Shown here one piece after another: positions 7,247 through 17,848 of a DNA stretch of 42,418 bases. The notes below the pieces were generated by a model, which was given only the letters and a program-made list of their open reading frames with translations, did not search any database and was not told where the DNA came from. How positions within the stretch are numbered: the first letter of the stretch is position 1; each line of letters starts with the position of its first letter. The position numbers and the translations under genes are program-made. Origin of the DNA: Phenylobacterium sp. (GTDB taxonomy: Bacteria; Pseudomonadota; Alphaproteobacteria; Caulobacterales; Caulobacteraceae); the NCBI RefSeq assembly GCF_030651755.1, contig NZ_JAUSBZ010000017.1, forward strand, positions 1 to 42,418, read 5' to 3'.

Positions 7247-10200
7247 TCAGCCCCCTGCTCGGACCGCCAGTTCGCGCAGGGCGCCGTGGGCGATGGTCAG
7301 CTTGGCGAAGGTCCAGCCTCCTGGCGCGGCCTCGATCTCTCCCATGGTGCGACCTGCGGCGGCCACAGTCTCGTCGTGGATTTTCGCCCAGACCTTGATC
7401 GCGGTCTCGGCGGCCTGGGAGTCTGCGCCGGCTCCGGCTCCACGGGCCTTGGCCATCACCGCCTTGGCCACGATGGTCTGTTCGCCCAGCAGGTCCTCCA
7501 CCAACCTTCGAACGGCGGTCCGTTCGAAGATGTCCCCGGCCGAGTGGCTTCCGGCGGCGGCCCGCAGCCGGTCAAAGCCAAACATCTCGCCCACCTTGTG
7601 ATGCAGCCGGGCGACGTTCTCCACTGGCCAGCTTGAAACCTCAGCCAGGTCGGCGAGGTCGGCGGCCACGGTCAGGGGCTGCAGCTCGACCACGGCCTTG
7701 GCCATGTCTGCGGGGGCGCCGGCGGCGGTCAGCCGGTCGGCCAGAGCCTCCAGATCAGCGCGCTCCACCGGGGTCAGCACCTCCGGCGCCAGGGCCTTCA
7801 GCGCCCGGGCGGGCTTGGCGTAGCGATCGATCAAGGCGCTGACCCCCTCGCCCTGGCGGAAGGCGCGGCGGGCGAACCAGAAGGTCAGGCCGCGCAACTG
7901 ACGGGCCACCTGGCGCAACAGCAGCAACTGGGCGTGCGCGGGGACCTGATGGTCCAACGCCTCGATAGACTCCCAGAGGGGCGCCACGCCCAGCACCGCG
8001 CGGGCGGCCTCATAGCCCACGAAGAAGGCCCGGGCGTCGCAGCCGGCCGCAGCCATCAGGCGGCTGGGGAAACTGGGGCCACAGCGGTTGACCACGTCAT
8101 TGGCCACCACCGTGGCGATGATCTCCCGGCGCAGCCGGTGGCGACGCATTTCGGGCGCGTAGCGCATCAGGGGCGCGGGGAAATAGCCCTCCAGCACCTG
8201 TTCGAACCAGGGGTCGTCTGGAACCTCGGTTTCGACCATTTCGCGGAACAATTGGATCTTGCCATAGGCCATCAACACCGCCAGTTCGGGTCGGCTAAGG
8301 CCCAGCCCGGCGTCGGCCCGCTCAGTGAGGGCCAGGGCGTCGGGCAGCCCCTCCACGGCCCGGTCCAGGCGGCCCATGGACTCCAGGCGCGTCATGAAGC
8401 GGGCGTGGGGCTCCAGTTCGCCGACGGCGTCCAGCTCCAGCAGCGACAGCGCCTGATTCTGATCGTAGTTGTGCTCCAGCACATGGGCGGCCACGTCGTC
8501 GATCATCGAGCGCAGCAGCATGTCGCGATCAGGCCGGGTGAGGTCGCCGGCCCGCTCGACCATGCCGGTGAGGATCTTGATATTGACCTCATGGTCGGAG
8601 GAATCGACTCCGGCCGAATTGTCGATGGCGTCACTGTTCACTCGACCACCGGATTCGGCGAAGGCGATCCGGGCGGCCTGGGTCAGACCCAGATTGGCGC
8701 CCTCGCCCACCACCCGCACGCGCAGGTCCTGGGCGTTGATCCGCAGGGCGTCATTGGCCTTGTCGCCGACATCGGCATGGCTCTCGGCCGCGGCCTTCAC
8801 ATAGGTGCCGATGCCGCCGAGATAGAGCAGCTCGGCTTTCGCTTTCAGGATGGCGCTGATCAGCTCAATGGGGGTCAGGCTCTCGGCGTGGACATCCAGG
8901 AGGCTGCGAACCTCGGGGCTGAGCGGGATCGATTTCTGGCTGCGGGGGAAGACCCCGCCGCCCGCTGAGATTTTCTCCCGGTCATAGTCGTCCCAGGACG
9001 AGCGCGGCAGGGCGAACATGCGCTCGCGCTCGACAAAGCTGGCCTCGGGATCGGGATTGGGATCGAGGAAGATATGGCGGTGGTCGAAGGCCGCCTGCAG
9101 ACGGATCTGCCGCGACAGCAGCATGCCATTGCCGAACACGTCCCCGGACATGTCCCCGACGCCGATGACGGTGAAGGGCTCGGCCTGGATGTCCTTGCCC
9201 AGCTCCCGGAAGTGGCGCTTGACCGCCTCCCAGGCCCCCCGGGCGGTGATGCCCATCTCCTTGTGGTCGTAGCCCGCCGAACCGCCCGAGGCGAAGGCGT
9301 CGCCGAGCCAGAAACCATAGGACTCGGCCAGTTCATTGGCGATGTCCGAGAAGGTGGCCGTACCCTTGTCCGCGGCGACCACCAGATAGGGGTCCTCCCC
9401 GTCATGGGCCACCACGCCCTTGGGGGCGATCACCTGGCCTTCGGGGGTCAGGTTGTCGGTGATGTCCAGCAGGCCGCGCAGGAAGGTCTTGTAGGCCTCG
9501 ATCCCGGCCGCGCGGACCGCATCGGGACTCCCACCGACGGGAAGGGCCTTGGGATAGAAGCCGCCCTTGGCGCCCACCGGCACGATGACGGCGTTCTTCA
9601 CCTGCTGGGCCTTGGCCAGGCCGAGCACCTCTGTGCGGAAATCATCCCGGCGGTCGGACCAGCGCAGACCGCCCCGGGCCACGGGGCCAAAGCGCAGGTG
9701 GACGCCCTCGACCGTGGTCGACCAGACATAGATCTCGCGATACGGCTTGGGGGCCGGCAGATCGGCCAGATCCTCGCTGGCCACCTTGAAGCTGATGAAG
9801 GGTGCCGGCCGGCCGTCGTCCCCGGTCTGGTAATAATTGGTGCGGAGGATCGACTGGACCAGCAGGGCGATGCGGCGCAGCACCCGGTCGTCGTCCAGAC
9901 TCTCGACCAATTGCAGGGCCTCGGTGATCTCGTCCATCACTGCGGCCGCCTGGGCCTGCCGTTCGCCAAGGTCGGCGCGGACGGCGGGGTCAAAGCGCGT
10001 GCGGAACAGGTCCAGGATCAGGCGGGTGACTCCGGGCCGGCGGCTCAGCGCCTCTTCCTGCAGGCGCTGGGACGGATCCAGGCCCGTCTGCTGGCGATAG
10101 CGGGCCAGCGCCCGGACCAGGGCGGCCTCCCGCCAGCTGATGGATAGCTCCAGCACCAGACGGTTGAAGCCGTCATTCTCCGTCTGGCCGGTCCAGACGG

Positions 10201-12121
10201 CGACGAAGGCCTGCTCGAAACAGGCCTTGACGTCCTCGAACACCAGATCAGCGCCCCGGGGATCATCGAGCTCGAACTCGTGGACCCAGACCGGCCCGGC
10301 GCCGACCCGGCGAACCGGATAGCCGGCCTCGGCCATGGCCTTGAGGCCCATGCTCTCCAGGATCGGCAAGACGTCGGCCAGGGGGGCCGGATCCATGGGA
10401 CGATAGAGCTTGAAGCGGAAGTTTCGGGTGGTGTCTCCGTCGCGGCGGAAGGCCCGCACCCGCACCACCTCATCGGCCGACAGGTCGTCGATCACCGCCA
10501 CATCGGCCAGGGCCTCGGCGGCGTCATAGCGATCACGATAGCCGGCCGGAAACGCCCCATAGTAGCGTCCCAGCAGGTCGCCCGTGACCTGCGCCGGGCG
10601 GTCCAGATCGCGCACGGCGGCCTCGAAACGATCCTCCCATGTGCGCGCCGCCTCGGTGATCTCAGCCTCAACGGCGGCCAGGTCCGGCTCGCGCTTCTGG
10701 CCGGCGGTGAAGCCGATGATGAAATGCACCCGCGCCAGGGGGGAGTCCGAGAAGCTCGGATAATAGGCCGAGACCCGGCCCCCATAGGCCTGAGCCAGAA
10801 GTTGGCCGGCCCTGATCCGCAGGTCGGAATCGTAGCGCTCCCGCGGCACGAACAGCAGGATCGAGCAGAACCGGTCGAAGGGGTCGCGGCGCTCGAACAG
10901 GCGCACCCGGGGCCGGTCGTGGAGATGCAGGACACCGAGCGCATTGGTCAGCAGCTCGTCCTCGGTCATCTGGAAGAGTTCGTCGCGGGGATAGTTCTCG
11001 ACGATGTTCTTCAGCCGCTTGGCGTTGTGGCTGCCCGGCGCCTTGGCGGCCCGGGACAGGGCCCCGGCCGCCTTGGCCCGCACCAGGGGGACCGCGGCCA
11101 CCGCCTGATCATAGGCCTCGGCGGTGAACAGGCCGACAAACCGCACCTCGCCTGAGGGGCGGCCATCCGGGCCGTACCGGCGCACCCCCACATAGTCCAT
11201 ATAGCCGCGCCGGTGGACCCGGGAGCGCATATTGGCCTTGGCGACGGTGACCGCCGAGTCATCCTCCAGCCGCCTCGCCAGCTGGGCGGTGAGCACGGCC
11301 GGCTCGTTGGTCCGCCGCAGGACCCGTTGCTGCGGGTCGCGCAGGACGCCCAGCCCATCCTGCGGCTGAAAGAGCGGCTCCTCAGAGGCGTAGTCGCCAC
11401 CCTCGGCGCGGGGGTATTCGTAGATCCGCGCGCCGAGAAACACGAAGTGCTCAGTGTGCAGCCAGCGGAGGAAGGCCAGTTCCTCTTCCCGCTGCGGCGT
11501 GTGCGGCGCAAGGGCCTCCAGTTCGGAGACGGTTCGCCCCATCAGGTCGAGCATGGCGGGGAAATCAGCCACGGCGGCGCGGGCGTCCGACAGGGCCGCG
11601 CGCAGCCCGCTCAGCAGCGCCTCCTCGCGATCAGGACCGATGCGATCGACGAAGACCTGGATCATCGACTCCCGACGGAGCGTCCCTTGCGCATTGCGCA
11701 GGCCCTTCTCGTCCCGAGGCGCCTGGACCACCGGATGGAACATCGCCCGGACCTGGAAGCCCTGCTCGGCGATCTCCCCCATGACGCTGTCCACCAGGAA
11801 GGGGGCGTCCTCCTGGACGATCTCCACCCGATCCAGGTCGGCGAGGGGCGCGGCGTCCGAGCCGCGGACGGCGCGGGCCACCCTTATGATCGGCGACAGG
11901 CCGCGGCGTTTGTCGGCGAACCGCCAGAACTCGGCCAGATTGGCGGCCAGGTCATCCAGGTCGAATTCCGGCAGCTCGGACGGGACCACGTCCTCGGCCG
12001 CCTGGGTCGCAAAGGCCTGCAAGGCGTGGTCTTCGGCGAGGCCCGGCCCCAGGCGGGCCAGCAGCTTGTCGGCCAGGACACGGCCCAGCTCTTCCGGTGT
12101 CGGGGTGGGGGACGTGCTCAT
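7247..12121 (-). CDS. gdhZ: NAD-dependent glutamate dehydrogenase, large (~180 kDa) type
   Basis: 1624 residues, the size of the L-GDH-180 class. It deaminates glutamate to 2-oxoglutarate and ammonium with NAD. The N-terminal half carries the ACT-like regulatory region special to this class; the catalytic core begins near residue 815 with GGLRWSDRRDDFRTEVLGL and VPVGAKGGFYPKALPVGG, followed by the Rossmann part (VIGVGDMSGDVFGNGMLLS) and VGEGANLGLTQAARI. In Caulobacter crescentus GdhZ links metabolism to division by stimulating FtsZ disassembly with KidO. A TTG four codons upstream is in frame, but its bases form the GGAG ribosome site of the ATG at 12121, so I take the ATG. A structured leader precedes it. 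Confidence 0.95.
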   Translation of the reverse strand: MSTSPTPTPEELGRVLADKLLARLGPGLAEDHALQAFATQAAEDVVPSELPEFDLDDLAANLAEFWRFADKRRGLSPIIRVARAVRGSDAAPLADLDRVEIVQEDAPFLVDSVMGEIAEQGFQVRAMFHPVVQAPRDEKGLRNAQGTLRRESMIQVFVDRIGPDREEALLSGLRAALSDARAAVADFPAMLDLMGRTVSELEALAPHTPQREEELAFLRWLHTEHFVFLGARIYEYPRAEGGDYASEEPLFQPQDGLGVLRDPQQRVLRRTNEPAVLTAQLARRLEDDSAVTVAKANMRSRVHRRGYMDYVGVRRYGPDGRPSGEVRFVGLFTAEAYDQAVAAVPLVRAKAAGALSRAAKAPGSHNAKRLKNIVENYPRDELFQMTEDELLTNALGVLHLHDRPRVRLFERRDPFDRFCSILLFVPRERYDSDLRIRAGQLLAQAYGGRVSAYYPSFSDSPLARVHFIIGFTAGQKREPDLAAVEAEITEAARTWEDRFEAAVRDLDRPAQVTGDLLGRYYGAFPAGYRDRYDAAEALADVAVIDDLSADEVVRVRAFRRDGDTTRNFRFKLYRPMDPAPLADVLPILESMGLKAMAEAGYPVRRVGAGPVWVHEFELDDPRGADLVFEDVKACFEQAFVAVWTGQTENDGFNRLVLELSISWREAALVRALARYRQQTGLDPSQRLQEEALSRRPGVTRLILDLFRTRFDPAVRADLGERQAQAAAVMDEITEALQLVESLDDDRVLRRIALLVQSILRTNYYQTGDDGRPAPFISFKVASEDLADLPAPKPYREIYVWSTTVEGVHLRFGPVARGGLRWSDRRDDFRTEVLGLAKAQQVKNAVIVPVGAKGGFYPKALPVGGSPDAVRAAGIEAYKTFLRGLLDITDNLTPEGQVIAPKGVVAHDGEDPYLVVAADKGTATFSDIANELAESYGFWLGDAFASGGSAGYDHKEMGITARGAWEAVKRHFRELGKDIQAEPFTVIGVGDMSGDVFGNGMLLSRQIRLQAAFDHRHIFLDPNPDPEASFVERERMFALPRSSWDDYDREKISAGGGVFPRSQKSIPLSPEVRSLLDVHAESLTPIELISAILKAKAELLYLGGIGTYVKAAAESHADVGDKANDALRINAQDLRVRVVGEGANLGLTQAARIAFAESGGRVNSDAIDNSAGVDSSDHEVNIKILTGMVERAGDLTRPDRDMLLRSMIDDVAAHVLEHNYDQNQALSLLELDAVGELEPHARFMTRLESMGRLDRAVEGLPDALALTERADAGLGLSRPELAVLMAYGKIQLFREMVETEVPDDPWFEQVLEGYFPAPLMRYAPEMRRHRLRREIIATVVANDVVNRCGPSFPSRLMAAAGCDARAFFVGYEAARAVLGVAPLWESIEALDHQVPAHAQLLLLRQVARQLRGLTFWFARRAFRQGEGVSALIDRYAKPARALKALAPEVLTPVERADLEALADRLTAAGAPADMAKAVVELQPLTVAADLADLAEVSSWPVENVARLHHKVGEMFGFDRLRAAAGSHSAGDIFERTAVRRLVEDLLGEQTIVAKAVMAKARGAGAGADSQAAETAIKVWAKIHDETVAAAGRTMGEIEAAPGGWTFAKLTIAHGALRELAVRAGG

Positions 12122-12300
12122 GCCAGGCTCCAATTCAGCAGAACGCCGCCGGAGGAGAGAGTCCGGCGGCGCCTGGTTCCGACGGGGGGGTCCGTCGAAA
12201 CCCTGGGGGCTCGCCGTATCGGCGTCCCATGCGGGGCGATACGACGAAGCCGGGGGCGGGCGACCCCCGACAGGACTTCAGATAGGTGCTCAAGCGTCAA
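12122..12300 (-). promoter_or_regulatory. Hairpin-rich 5' leader of gdhZ
   Basis: Read on the minus strand towards gdhZ, this stretch starts with TTGACG (a perfect -35 hexamer for the housekeeping sigma; I find no convincing -10 at normal spacing). It then holds four inverted repeats in a row: CGGGGG/CCCCCG near 12251-12269, CGTATCG/CGATACG (12215-12221 with 12237-12243), CGACGG/CCGTCG near 12180-12197, and a perfect 10-base stem CGCCGCCGGA/TCCGGCGGCG (12144-12153 with 12162-12171). In addition CCAGGC outside the last stem can pair with GCCTGG, the spacer between GGAG and the ATG. The stems are seen; a regulatory role is inferred. Confidence 0.5.
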
Positions 12301-12613
12301 AGGGAAGACCCGTCATCCACACATCCCGCAGCTCCGAGGTCGGGGCCGATCATCGCGAACCGCCTGGGCGGCCGGAGAAGATACGGGAAAAGCCTGCTGA
12401 TTCTCTGAGACTGTCCTTTGCCCCGTCGTCGCCGTCAACGGGTCTGCAAATCGGCGCCGCCTTGCCAGCCGGGTTCGGCATTTTCATGCCTGAAACTCTG
12501 GAAACCCGGGTCGACTGCGCCTCGCACGCCCTTTGGACGCGGTGCGCCGGCCATGGCTGGTCCAGGCGCGCGCGGGTCGCTAGCTTGAGTGTCGAAGCAA
12601 AGGGACCAGGGTC
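12301..12613. other. Intergenic stretch between divergent gdhZ and yjgR
   Basis: About 310 bases with no credible gene: open frames crossing it in either direction are tails or shadows of frames belonging to neighbours. It must carry the yjgR promoter and probably part of the gdhZ promoter. A GCTAGCTT near 12579 could be a -10 element for yjgR by the Caulobacter consensus (GCTANAWC), without a convincing -35. A small hairpin GGCAT-TTTC-ATGCC lies near 12477-12490. Nothing else is recognised. Confidence 0.4.
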
Positions 12614-14107
12614 ATGGGGCGTACGATCACAGAGGCCGAAGCAGGGGTGCTTGTCGGTCTGGGGGGCGGCGAGCGGCTGGCCCTGCGCCTGGACCGCGCC
12701 AACCGCCATGGGCTGGTGGCCGGGGCGACGGGAACGGGCAAGACCGTGACCCTGCAGATCCTGGCCCAGGGCCTGTCGGACGCCGGCGTGCCGGTCTTCG
12801 CCGCCGATGTGAAGGGCGATCTGTCCGGCGTGGCCATGGCCGGGAGCCCCAATGAGAAGCTGCTGGCGCGGGCCACCAAGATGGACCTCGACCTGCCCAG
12901 CCTGGCGGCGCCGACCGTGTTCTGGGACCTGTTTGGCGAACAGGGCCACCCCATCCGCGCCACGGTGTCGGAGGTCGGCCCCCTGTTGCTGTCGCGGATG
13001 CTGGAGCTGAACGACGTCCAGGAAGGCGTGCTCACCGTCGCCTTCCGGGTGGCCGACGAGGAGGGCCTGCTGCTTCTGGACCTGAAGGATCTGCAGGCGG
13101 TGCTGGGCTTTGTCAGCGAGAACGCCGCCGATATCAGCGCCCGCTATGGCGCCGTGGCCAAGACCAGCCTCGCGGCGATCCGGCGCAAGCTGCTGGTGCT
13201 GGAAGATCAGGGGGCCGCAGGTTTCTTTGGCGAGCCGGCGCTGGCCCTCTCGGACCTCATGCGGGTGGACGGCTCTGGCCGAGGCCATGTGAACATCCTG
13301 GCCGCCGACCGGCTGATCAATTCGCCCAGGCTCTACGCCACCTTCCTGCTGTGGCTGCTGTCGGAGCTGTTCGAGGAGCTGCCGGAGGTGGGGGATCCGG
13401 AAAAGCCCCGCCTGGCTTTCTTCTTCGACGAGGCGCACCTCTTGTTCCGCGACGCCCCCCGGGGCCTGCTGGAAAAGGTCGAACAGGTGGTGCGGCTGAT
13501 CCGCTCCAAGGGGGTGGGAGTCTATTTCGTCACCCAGAACCCGGCCGATATTCCCGACAGCGTGCTGGGCCAGCTGGGCAACCGCATTCAACACGCCCTG
13601 CGGGCCTATACGCCGGCCGACCAGAAGGGCTTGCGGGCGGCGGCGCAATCATTTCGCACCAATCCCGATTTCGACACCGCTGAGGCGATCCAGGGGCTGG
13701 GCGTGGGGGAGGCCCTGGTCTCCCTGCTGGATGAAAAGGGCGCGCCCTGCGTCGTCCAGAAGACGCTCATCCGACCGCCAGCCTCGCGCCTGGGACCGGC
13801 CACGCCGGCCGAGCGCGACGCATTGATGGCGCAGAGCCCCGTTCGCGGCCTCTATGACAGGACCCTGGACCGGGAGTCCGCCCATGAGATGCTGCAGAGG
13901 CGCGCCCAGGCGGCCGCCGCCCCGGCTCGCCCCCCCGCCCGGGGCCCATCAGCCCCCAGTGCGCCCACAAGCCGTCGCAGCAGCGGCGGCGGAAGCAACC
14001 GCCAGGGTCTGGGTGAGGCCTTCACCAAGTCGGTCCTGCGCACGGTCGGCAGTCAGATCGGGCGGGAAATCGTCCGCGGCGTGCTGGGGGGACTTCGGCG
14101 GCGCTAG
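12614..14107 (+). CDS. HerA/YjgR-family (DUF853) ATPase
   Basis: 497 residues, the family length. It is a P-loop ATPase of the HerA/FtsK superfamily: Walker A GATGTGKT at residues 37-44, FAADVKGDLSG soon after, Walker B LAFFFDEAHLLF, and the arginine-rich sensor region IRSKGVGVYFVTQNPADIPD. E. coli YjgR belongs here. Relatives with nuclease partners process DNA ends, but no nuclease gene lies beside this one and the cellular job of YjgR is not established. The C-terminus has a Pro/Ala/Ser-rich linker before a conserved basic helix (GREIVRGVLGGLRRR). It ends convergently with a histidine kinase, with a repeat copy between them. Confidence 0.92.
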   Translation: MGRTITEAEAGVLVGLGGGERLALRLDRANRHGLVAGATGTGKTVTLQILAQGLSDAGVPVFAADVKGDLSGVAMAGSPNEKLLARATKMDLDLPSLAAPTVFWDLFGEQGHPIRATVSEVGPLLLSRMLELNDVQEGVLTVAFRVADEEGLLLLDLKDLQAVLGFVSENAADISARYGAVAKTSLAAIRRKLLVLEDQGAAGFFGEPALALSDLMRVDGSGRGHVNILAADRLINSPRLYATFLLWLLSELFEELPEVGDPEKPRLAFFFDEAHLLFRDAPRGLLEKVEQVVRLIRSKGVGVYFVTQNPADIPDSVLGQLGNRIQHALRAYTPADQKGLRAAAQSFRTNPDFDTAEAIQGLGVGEALVSLLDEKGAPCVVQKTLIRPPASRLGPATPAERDALMAQSPVRGLYDRTLDRESAHEMLQRRAQAAAAPARPPARGPSAPSAPTSRRSSGGGSNRQGLGEAFTKSVLRTVGSQIGREIVRGVLGGLRRR

Positions 14108-14117
14108 GGCGTCATGG

Positions 14118-14170
14118 CTTGAGCGCTGTTAACCGTGAGACCGGTTCCACGCTTACGGAACGTGGCCTAG
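14118..14170 (-). repeat. Dispersed palindromic repeat, copy B
   Basis: This lies between the convergent yjgR and kinase genes. The minus-strand reading begins CTAGGCCACGTTCCGTAA and continues GTGGAACCGG and CACGG to GCGCTCAAG, aligning with copy C (19709-19765) over its whole length with few gaps. Its terminal CTAG contains the TAG that ends the downstream histidine kinase, so the repeat overlaps the gene by a few bases. Confidence 0.75.
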
Positions 14171-16494
14171 CCGCCGGCGGCCTGCCGCACCGCTGAACTG
14201 AGCTGTTCGGCGCGGAACGGCTTGCGCAGGATCGGCCAGGCCTCCGCCTCCTCGGGGTCATCGAGGGTCTCGCCGCTATAGCCTGTGGCCAGGACCACGG
14301 GCAGGTCGGGATGGTCCCGTCGCAACTGCCGCGCAAGATCGACCCCACTGACTCCACCGGGCATGACGATATCCGACAGGACCAGGTCGAAGTCGACGCT
14401 GCGGCCCAGGCGAGCCAGGGCTTCGGCCCCGGTGGTCGCGGTTTCGACCTGGCAGCCCAGGTCGTTCAAGAGGCCCTCCGTGACGGCACGGACCGCATCG
14501 TCATCCTCCACCAGCAGGATCCGCAGGCCGCCGATGACCGGCTCGGCCGCCTGATCCTCGGCGTCCAGCGCCAGGACGCCAGCGACCTCCGCGGCGGGCA
14601 GATAGAGATTGATGGTCGAGCCCTCTCCCGGCGCGCTCTGGATATCGACCCCGCCGCCGCACTGGCGGATGAAGCCATAGACCTGGGCGAGCCCAAGGCC
14701 GGTGCCCTTGCCGGTCTCCTTGGTGGTGAAGAAGGGCTCGAAGACATGTTCGAGCACGTCGGGCGCCATGCCGGCCCCGGTATCGGCGACACTCAGACGC
14801 ACATAATTCCCCGCCGGGGTCTCGCGCACCTGATCGGCGTCCAGTCGCACCCTGCGGACCTCGATCCGGATTTCGCCTCCGGCGGGCGTGGCGTCGGCGG
14901 CGTTGACCACCAGGTTCAAGATGGCGGCTTCGAACTGGGCGGCGTCCAGGCGGGCGGCCCCGACGTCGGCGGCGCAGTCGATGACCAGATGGATCGCCTC
15001 ACCAGCCGCCCGACGCACCAGGGGCTCGATCTGCTCGATCAGCGGGGCGACCGCCAGATTGTCCAGGCGCAGCTCCTGGCGGCGGGAAAAGGCCAGCAAC
15101 TGGCGGGTGAGACGCTCCCCCCGACGTCCGGCCGCCAGGGCGGCGGCGGCCAGACGCTCCACCCGCGTCTGATCGGCGGGGTTCTTCAGAATCATGTCCA
15201 GCCCGCCGATTACGACGGTCAGAAGATTGTTGAAATCGTGGGCCACGCCCCCCGTCAGTCGGCCCACCGTCTCCAGGCGCTGGGCCTGGGCCAACGCCGC
15301 CTCGGTGCGGGCCTTGGCCTCGAGGCTGGCCTCCAGGTCGCGGGTGCGCTGGGCGACACGGACCTCCAGGTCCTGCTGGGCCTCCAACACCTCGGTCACG
15401 TCGGAGGCCGAGCCGAACCAACGCCGGACCTCGCCGTCGGGGTCGAGCAGAGGCGAGGCGCGGCCATGGAACCACCGGAAGGCGCCATCGGCCCGGCGCA
15501 GGCGGAACTGCGGGGCGAAGGGCAACAGGTTCTGGACCGCCTGCCTCCAGGCCTCGGCCACGGCGTCGCAGTCTTCCGGGTGCACCACGGCCAACCAGCC
15601 GTCGCCGAGGGGATCGCCCGGCGCCTGACCGGTGAAGTCGAACCACTGGGAGCTGGCGAAGGTCCATGCCCCCTGAGCGTCGCTGACCCACATGAGCTGC
15701 GGCAGCGACTCGACAAAGGCCCGCACCCGCGCCTCTCCCTGGCGCAGGGCCTGGACCGCCATCCTCTGTTCCGTGACATCCCGGAACGTCGCCGCGACGC
15801 CGACGCCGACCCGCATGACGCTGGACCTTAGCCAATGCTCCTGGCCATCGATGGTCCGCCGGACCTCCACTTCGTCAGCCTCGTCCTGGCTCAGGCCCGA
15901 TCGCAGGCGTTCGAACATCGCCTGTCCCGTGTCGTCAGGGAAAACCTCCAGCACCCGCCGGCCGACCAGGGTCGAGACGCCGCTCGGCGCCATCCGATCG
16001 GCGGCGGTGTTGGCGTAGATCCAGACGAAGTCGACGACCTCGCCATTTTCCCGAACCGGATCGAGGATGACAAAGCTGTCCTTGGCCGCCCGCTGGGCGA
16101 TGCGGAAGCGCTCCTGGACCGCGGCGCCCCGCTGGATCGCCACCCTCAGCGGCTTGGCCAGGGCGACGGTCAGGCCCCCCGTGAAGATGAAGAGTCCCAC
16201 CGAGACCGGCAGGGTGGCGCCGGCCCGGGCCTCCGCTGGCCAGAGCACCGCGGCCACCAGGGCGCTGAGGGCCACCGCGCTCAGCCCGCCTCTGGCCCCG
16301 GCGACCACCGTGGCGAAGATGATCGCCGGGTAATAGATCATGAAGGCTGGCGGTCCGGTCAGGACCAGCTCGAGGACGCCCTGCACCGCTGACGAGGCGG
16401 CCACGGCGCCCACGACCATGCTGTAGGCGATCGCGGGCCGCTCGATGGCTGTCGCGAAGCGTTGGGCCCAGGTGGCCATCATGGCTGGACGCAC
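14167..16494 (-). CDS. Membrane hybrid sensor histidine kinase (DUF4118-like, PAS, PAS, kinase, receiver)
   Basis: 775 residues. The N-terminal ~115 residues hold about four membrane helices resembling the DUF4118 (KdpD-like) module. Two PAS domains follow, near 127-245 and 255-375; the second is a PAS_3 type ending [11 protein letters not shown]. After a coiled coil comes the dimerisation helix with phospho-acceptor His419 ([11 protein letters not shown]), then a HATPase domain ([25 protein letters not shown]) and a C-terminal receiver with acidic residues EDD and phospho-acceptor Asp708 ([11 protein letters not shown]). The HDFNN form is typical of the HWE-unrelated hybrid kinases common in alphaproteobacteria. 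No partner regulator is adjacent. The start is GTG; two ATG codons four codons later are an alternative. Confidence 0.9.
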   Translation of the reverse strand: MRPAMMATWAQRFATAIERPAIAYSMVVGAVAASSAVQGVLELVLTGPPAFMIYYPAIIFATVVAGARGGLSAVALSALVAAVLWPAEARAGATLPVSVGLFIFTGGLTVALAKPLRVAIQRGAAVQERFRIAQRAAKDSFVILDPVRENGEVVDFVWIYANTAADRMAPSGVSTLVGRRVLEVFPDDTGQAMFERLRSGLSQDEADEVEVRRTIDGQEHWLRSSVMRVGVGVAATFRDVTEQRMAVQALRQGEARVRAFVESLPQLMWVSDAQGAWTFASSQWFDFTGQAPGDPLGDGWLAVVHPEDCDAVAEAWRQAVQNLLPFAPQFRLRRADGAFRWFHGRASPLLDPDGEVRRWFGSASDVTEVLEAQQDLEVRVAQRTRDLEASLEAKARTEAALAQAQRLETVGRLTGGVAHDFNNLLTVVIGGLDMILKNPADQTRVERLAAAALAAGRRGERLTRQLLAFSRRQELRLDNLAVAPLIEQIEPLVRRAAGEAIHLVIDCAADVGAARLDAAQFEAAILNLVVNAADATPAGGEIRIEVRRVRLDADQVRETPAGNYVRLSVADTGAGMAPDVLEHVFEPFFTTKETGKGTGLGLAQVYGFIRQCGGGVDIQSAPGEGSTINLYLPAAEVAGVLALDAEDQAAEPVIGGLRILLVEDDDAVRAVTEGLLNDLGCQVETATTGAEALARLGRSVDFDLVLSDIVMPGGVSGVDLARQLRRDHPDLPVVLATGYSGETLDDPEEAEAWPILRKPFRAEQLSSAVRQAAGG

Positions 16495-16545
16495 CCCCAG
16501 TGAGGGCTCTTGCTACTCAAGCCCCCACTGTGGCGCAATGTCGCA

Positions 16546-16562
16546 GCCGGGGAAACCCCGGC
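16546..16562 (-). terminator. Candidate terminator hairpin after the HSD10-like SDR gene
   Basis: A perfect 7-base stem GCCGGGG-AAA-CCCCGGC lies 14 bases beyond the stop of the SDR gene, which reads leftwards. It has the position and strength of a transcription terminator but no U-run follows, so it may be Rho-assisted or only a 3'-end stabiliser. Confidence 0.4.
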
Positions 16563-16575
16563 CGTGATCAAACCC

Positions 16576-17358
<783 letters not shown>

Positions 17359-17413
17359 GGACGCTACGCCTCCTGATGCGTTTAATGGTGCAACCTGAAA
17401 CTGGCTTAACCTG

Positions 17414-17848
17414 ATGACCGCGCGGACCAAAGCATCACCCCACGTCAAGACCGGCGGATTTAATCCGGCCGAGGCTCTGGACCCGAAACGGGCCCTGGTT
17501 CCGGCGGTGATCAAGGTCAATGAGGAGCGGGTGCGAAAGGGCTTCTGGCCCAAGATCGTCCGCACCGCCGCCAAGATCCCCTTCGCCTCAGAGGCGGTCG
17601 CCGTGTGGTTCTGCGCCCGCGATCCGGCCACACCCAGCGCGGCCAAGGGCATGATGCTGGCGGCGCTGGCCTATTTCGTCATGCCCGCCGACGCCATTCC
17701 GGACGTCCTGGCGGTAGTGGGGTTCACCGATGACGCCGCCGTGTTCGCGGCCATGCTGACCCTGGTCGGGCGATATGTGAAACCGCGCCACCGGGTCGCG
17801 GCCCAGGCCTTCCTTGACCGGCAGGCCCAGGATGGCGCCGAGATCTAG
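17414..17848 (+). CDS. YkvA family protein (DUF1232)
   Basis: 144 residues. The core YFVMPADAIPDVLAVVGFTDDAAV is the DUF1232/YkvA signature (xYxxxPxDxIPDxxPxxGxxDD), a short membrane-associated hairpin. Function is unknown across the family. About 60 mainly basic residues precede the domain. Its last bases overlap the end of the convergent EamA transporter gene by 4 bases. Confidence 0.85.
   Translation: MTARTKASPHVKTGGFNPAEALDPKRALVPAVIKVNEERVRKGFWPKIVRTAAKIPFASEAVAVWFCARDPATPSAAKGMMLAALAYFVMPADAIPDVLAVVGFTDDAAVFAAMLTLVGRYVKPRHRVAAQAFLDRQAQDGAEI

Noticed and set aside
12350..13648. 432-residue frame antisense to yjgR
   Set aside because: Low-complexity His/Gln/Gly-rich shadow without recognisable domain.
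17380..17412. CtrA site between the SDR and YkvA genes
   Set aside because: Two TTAA tetramers are present but not 7 bases apart.
17359..17652. 98-residue N-terminal extension of the SDR gene
   Set aside because: Antisense to the YkvA gene; the ATG at 17358 has a perfect AGGAGG.
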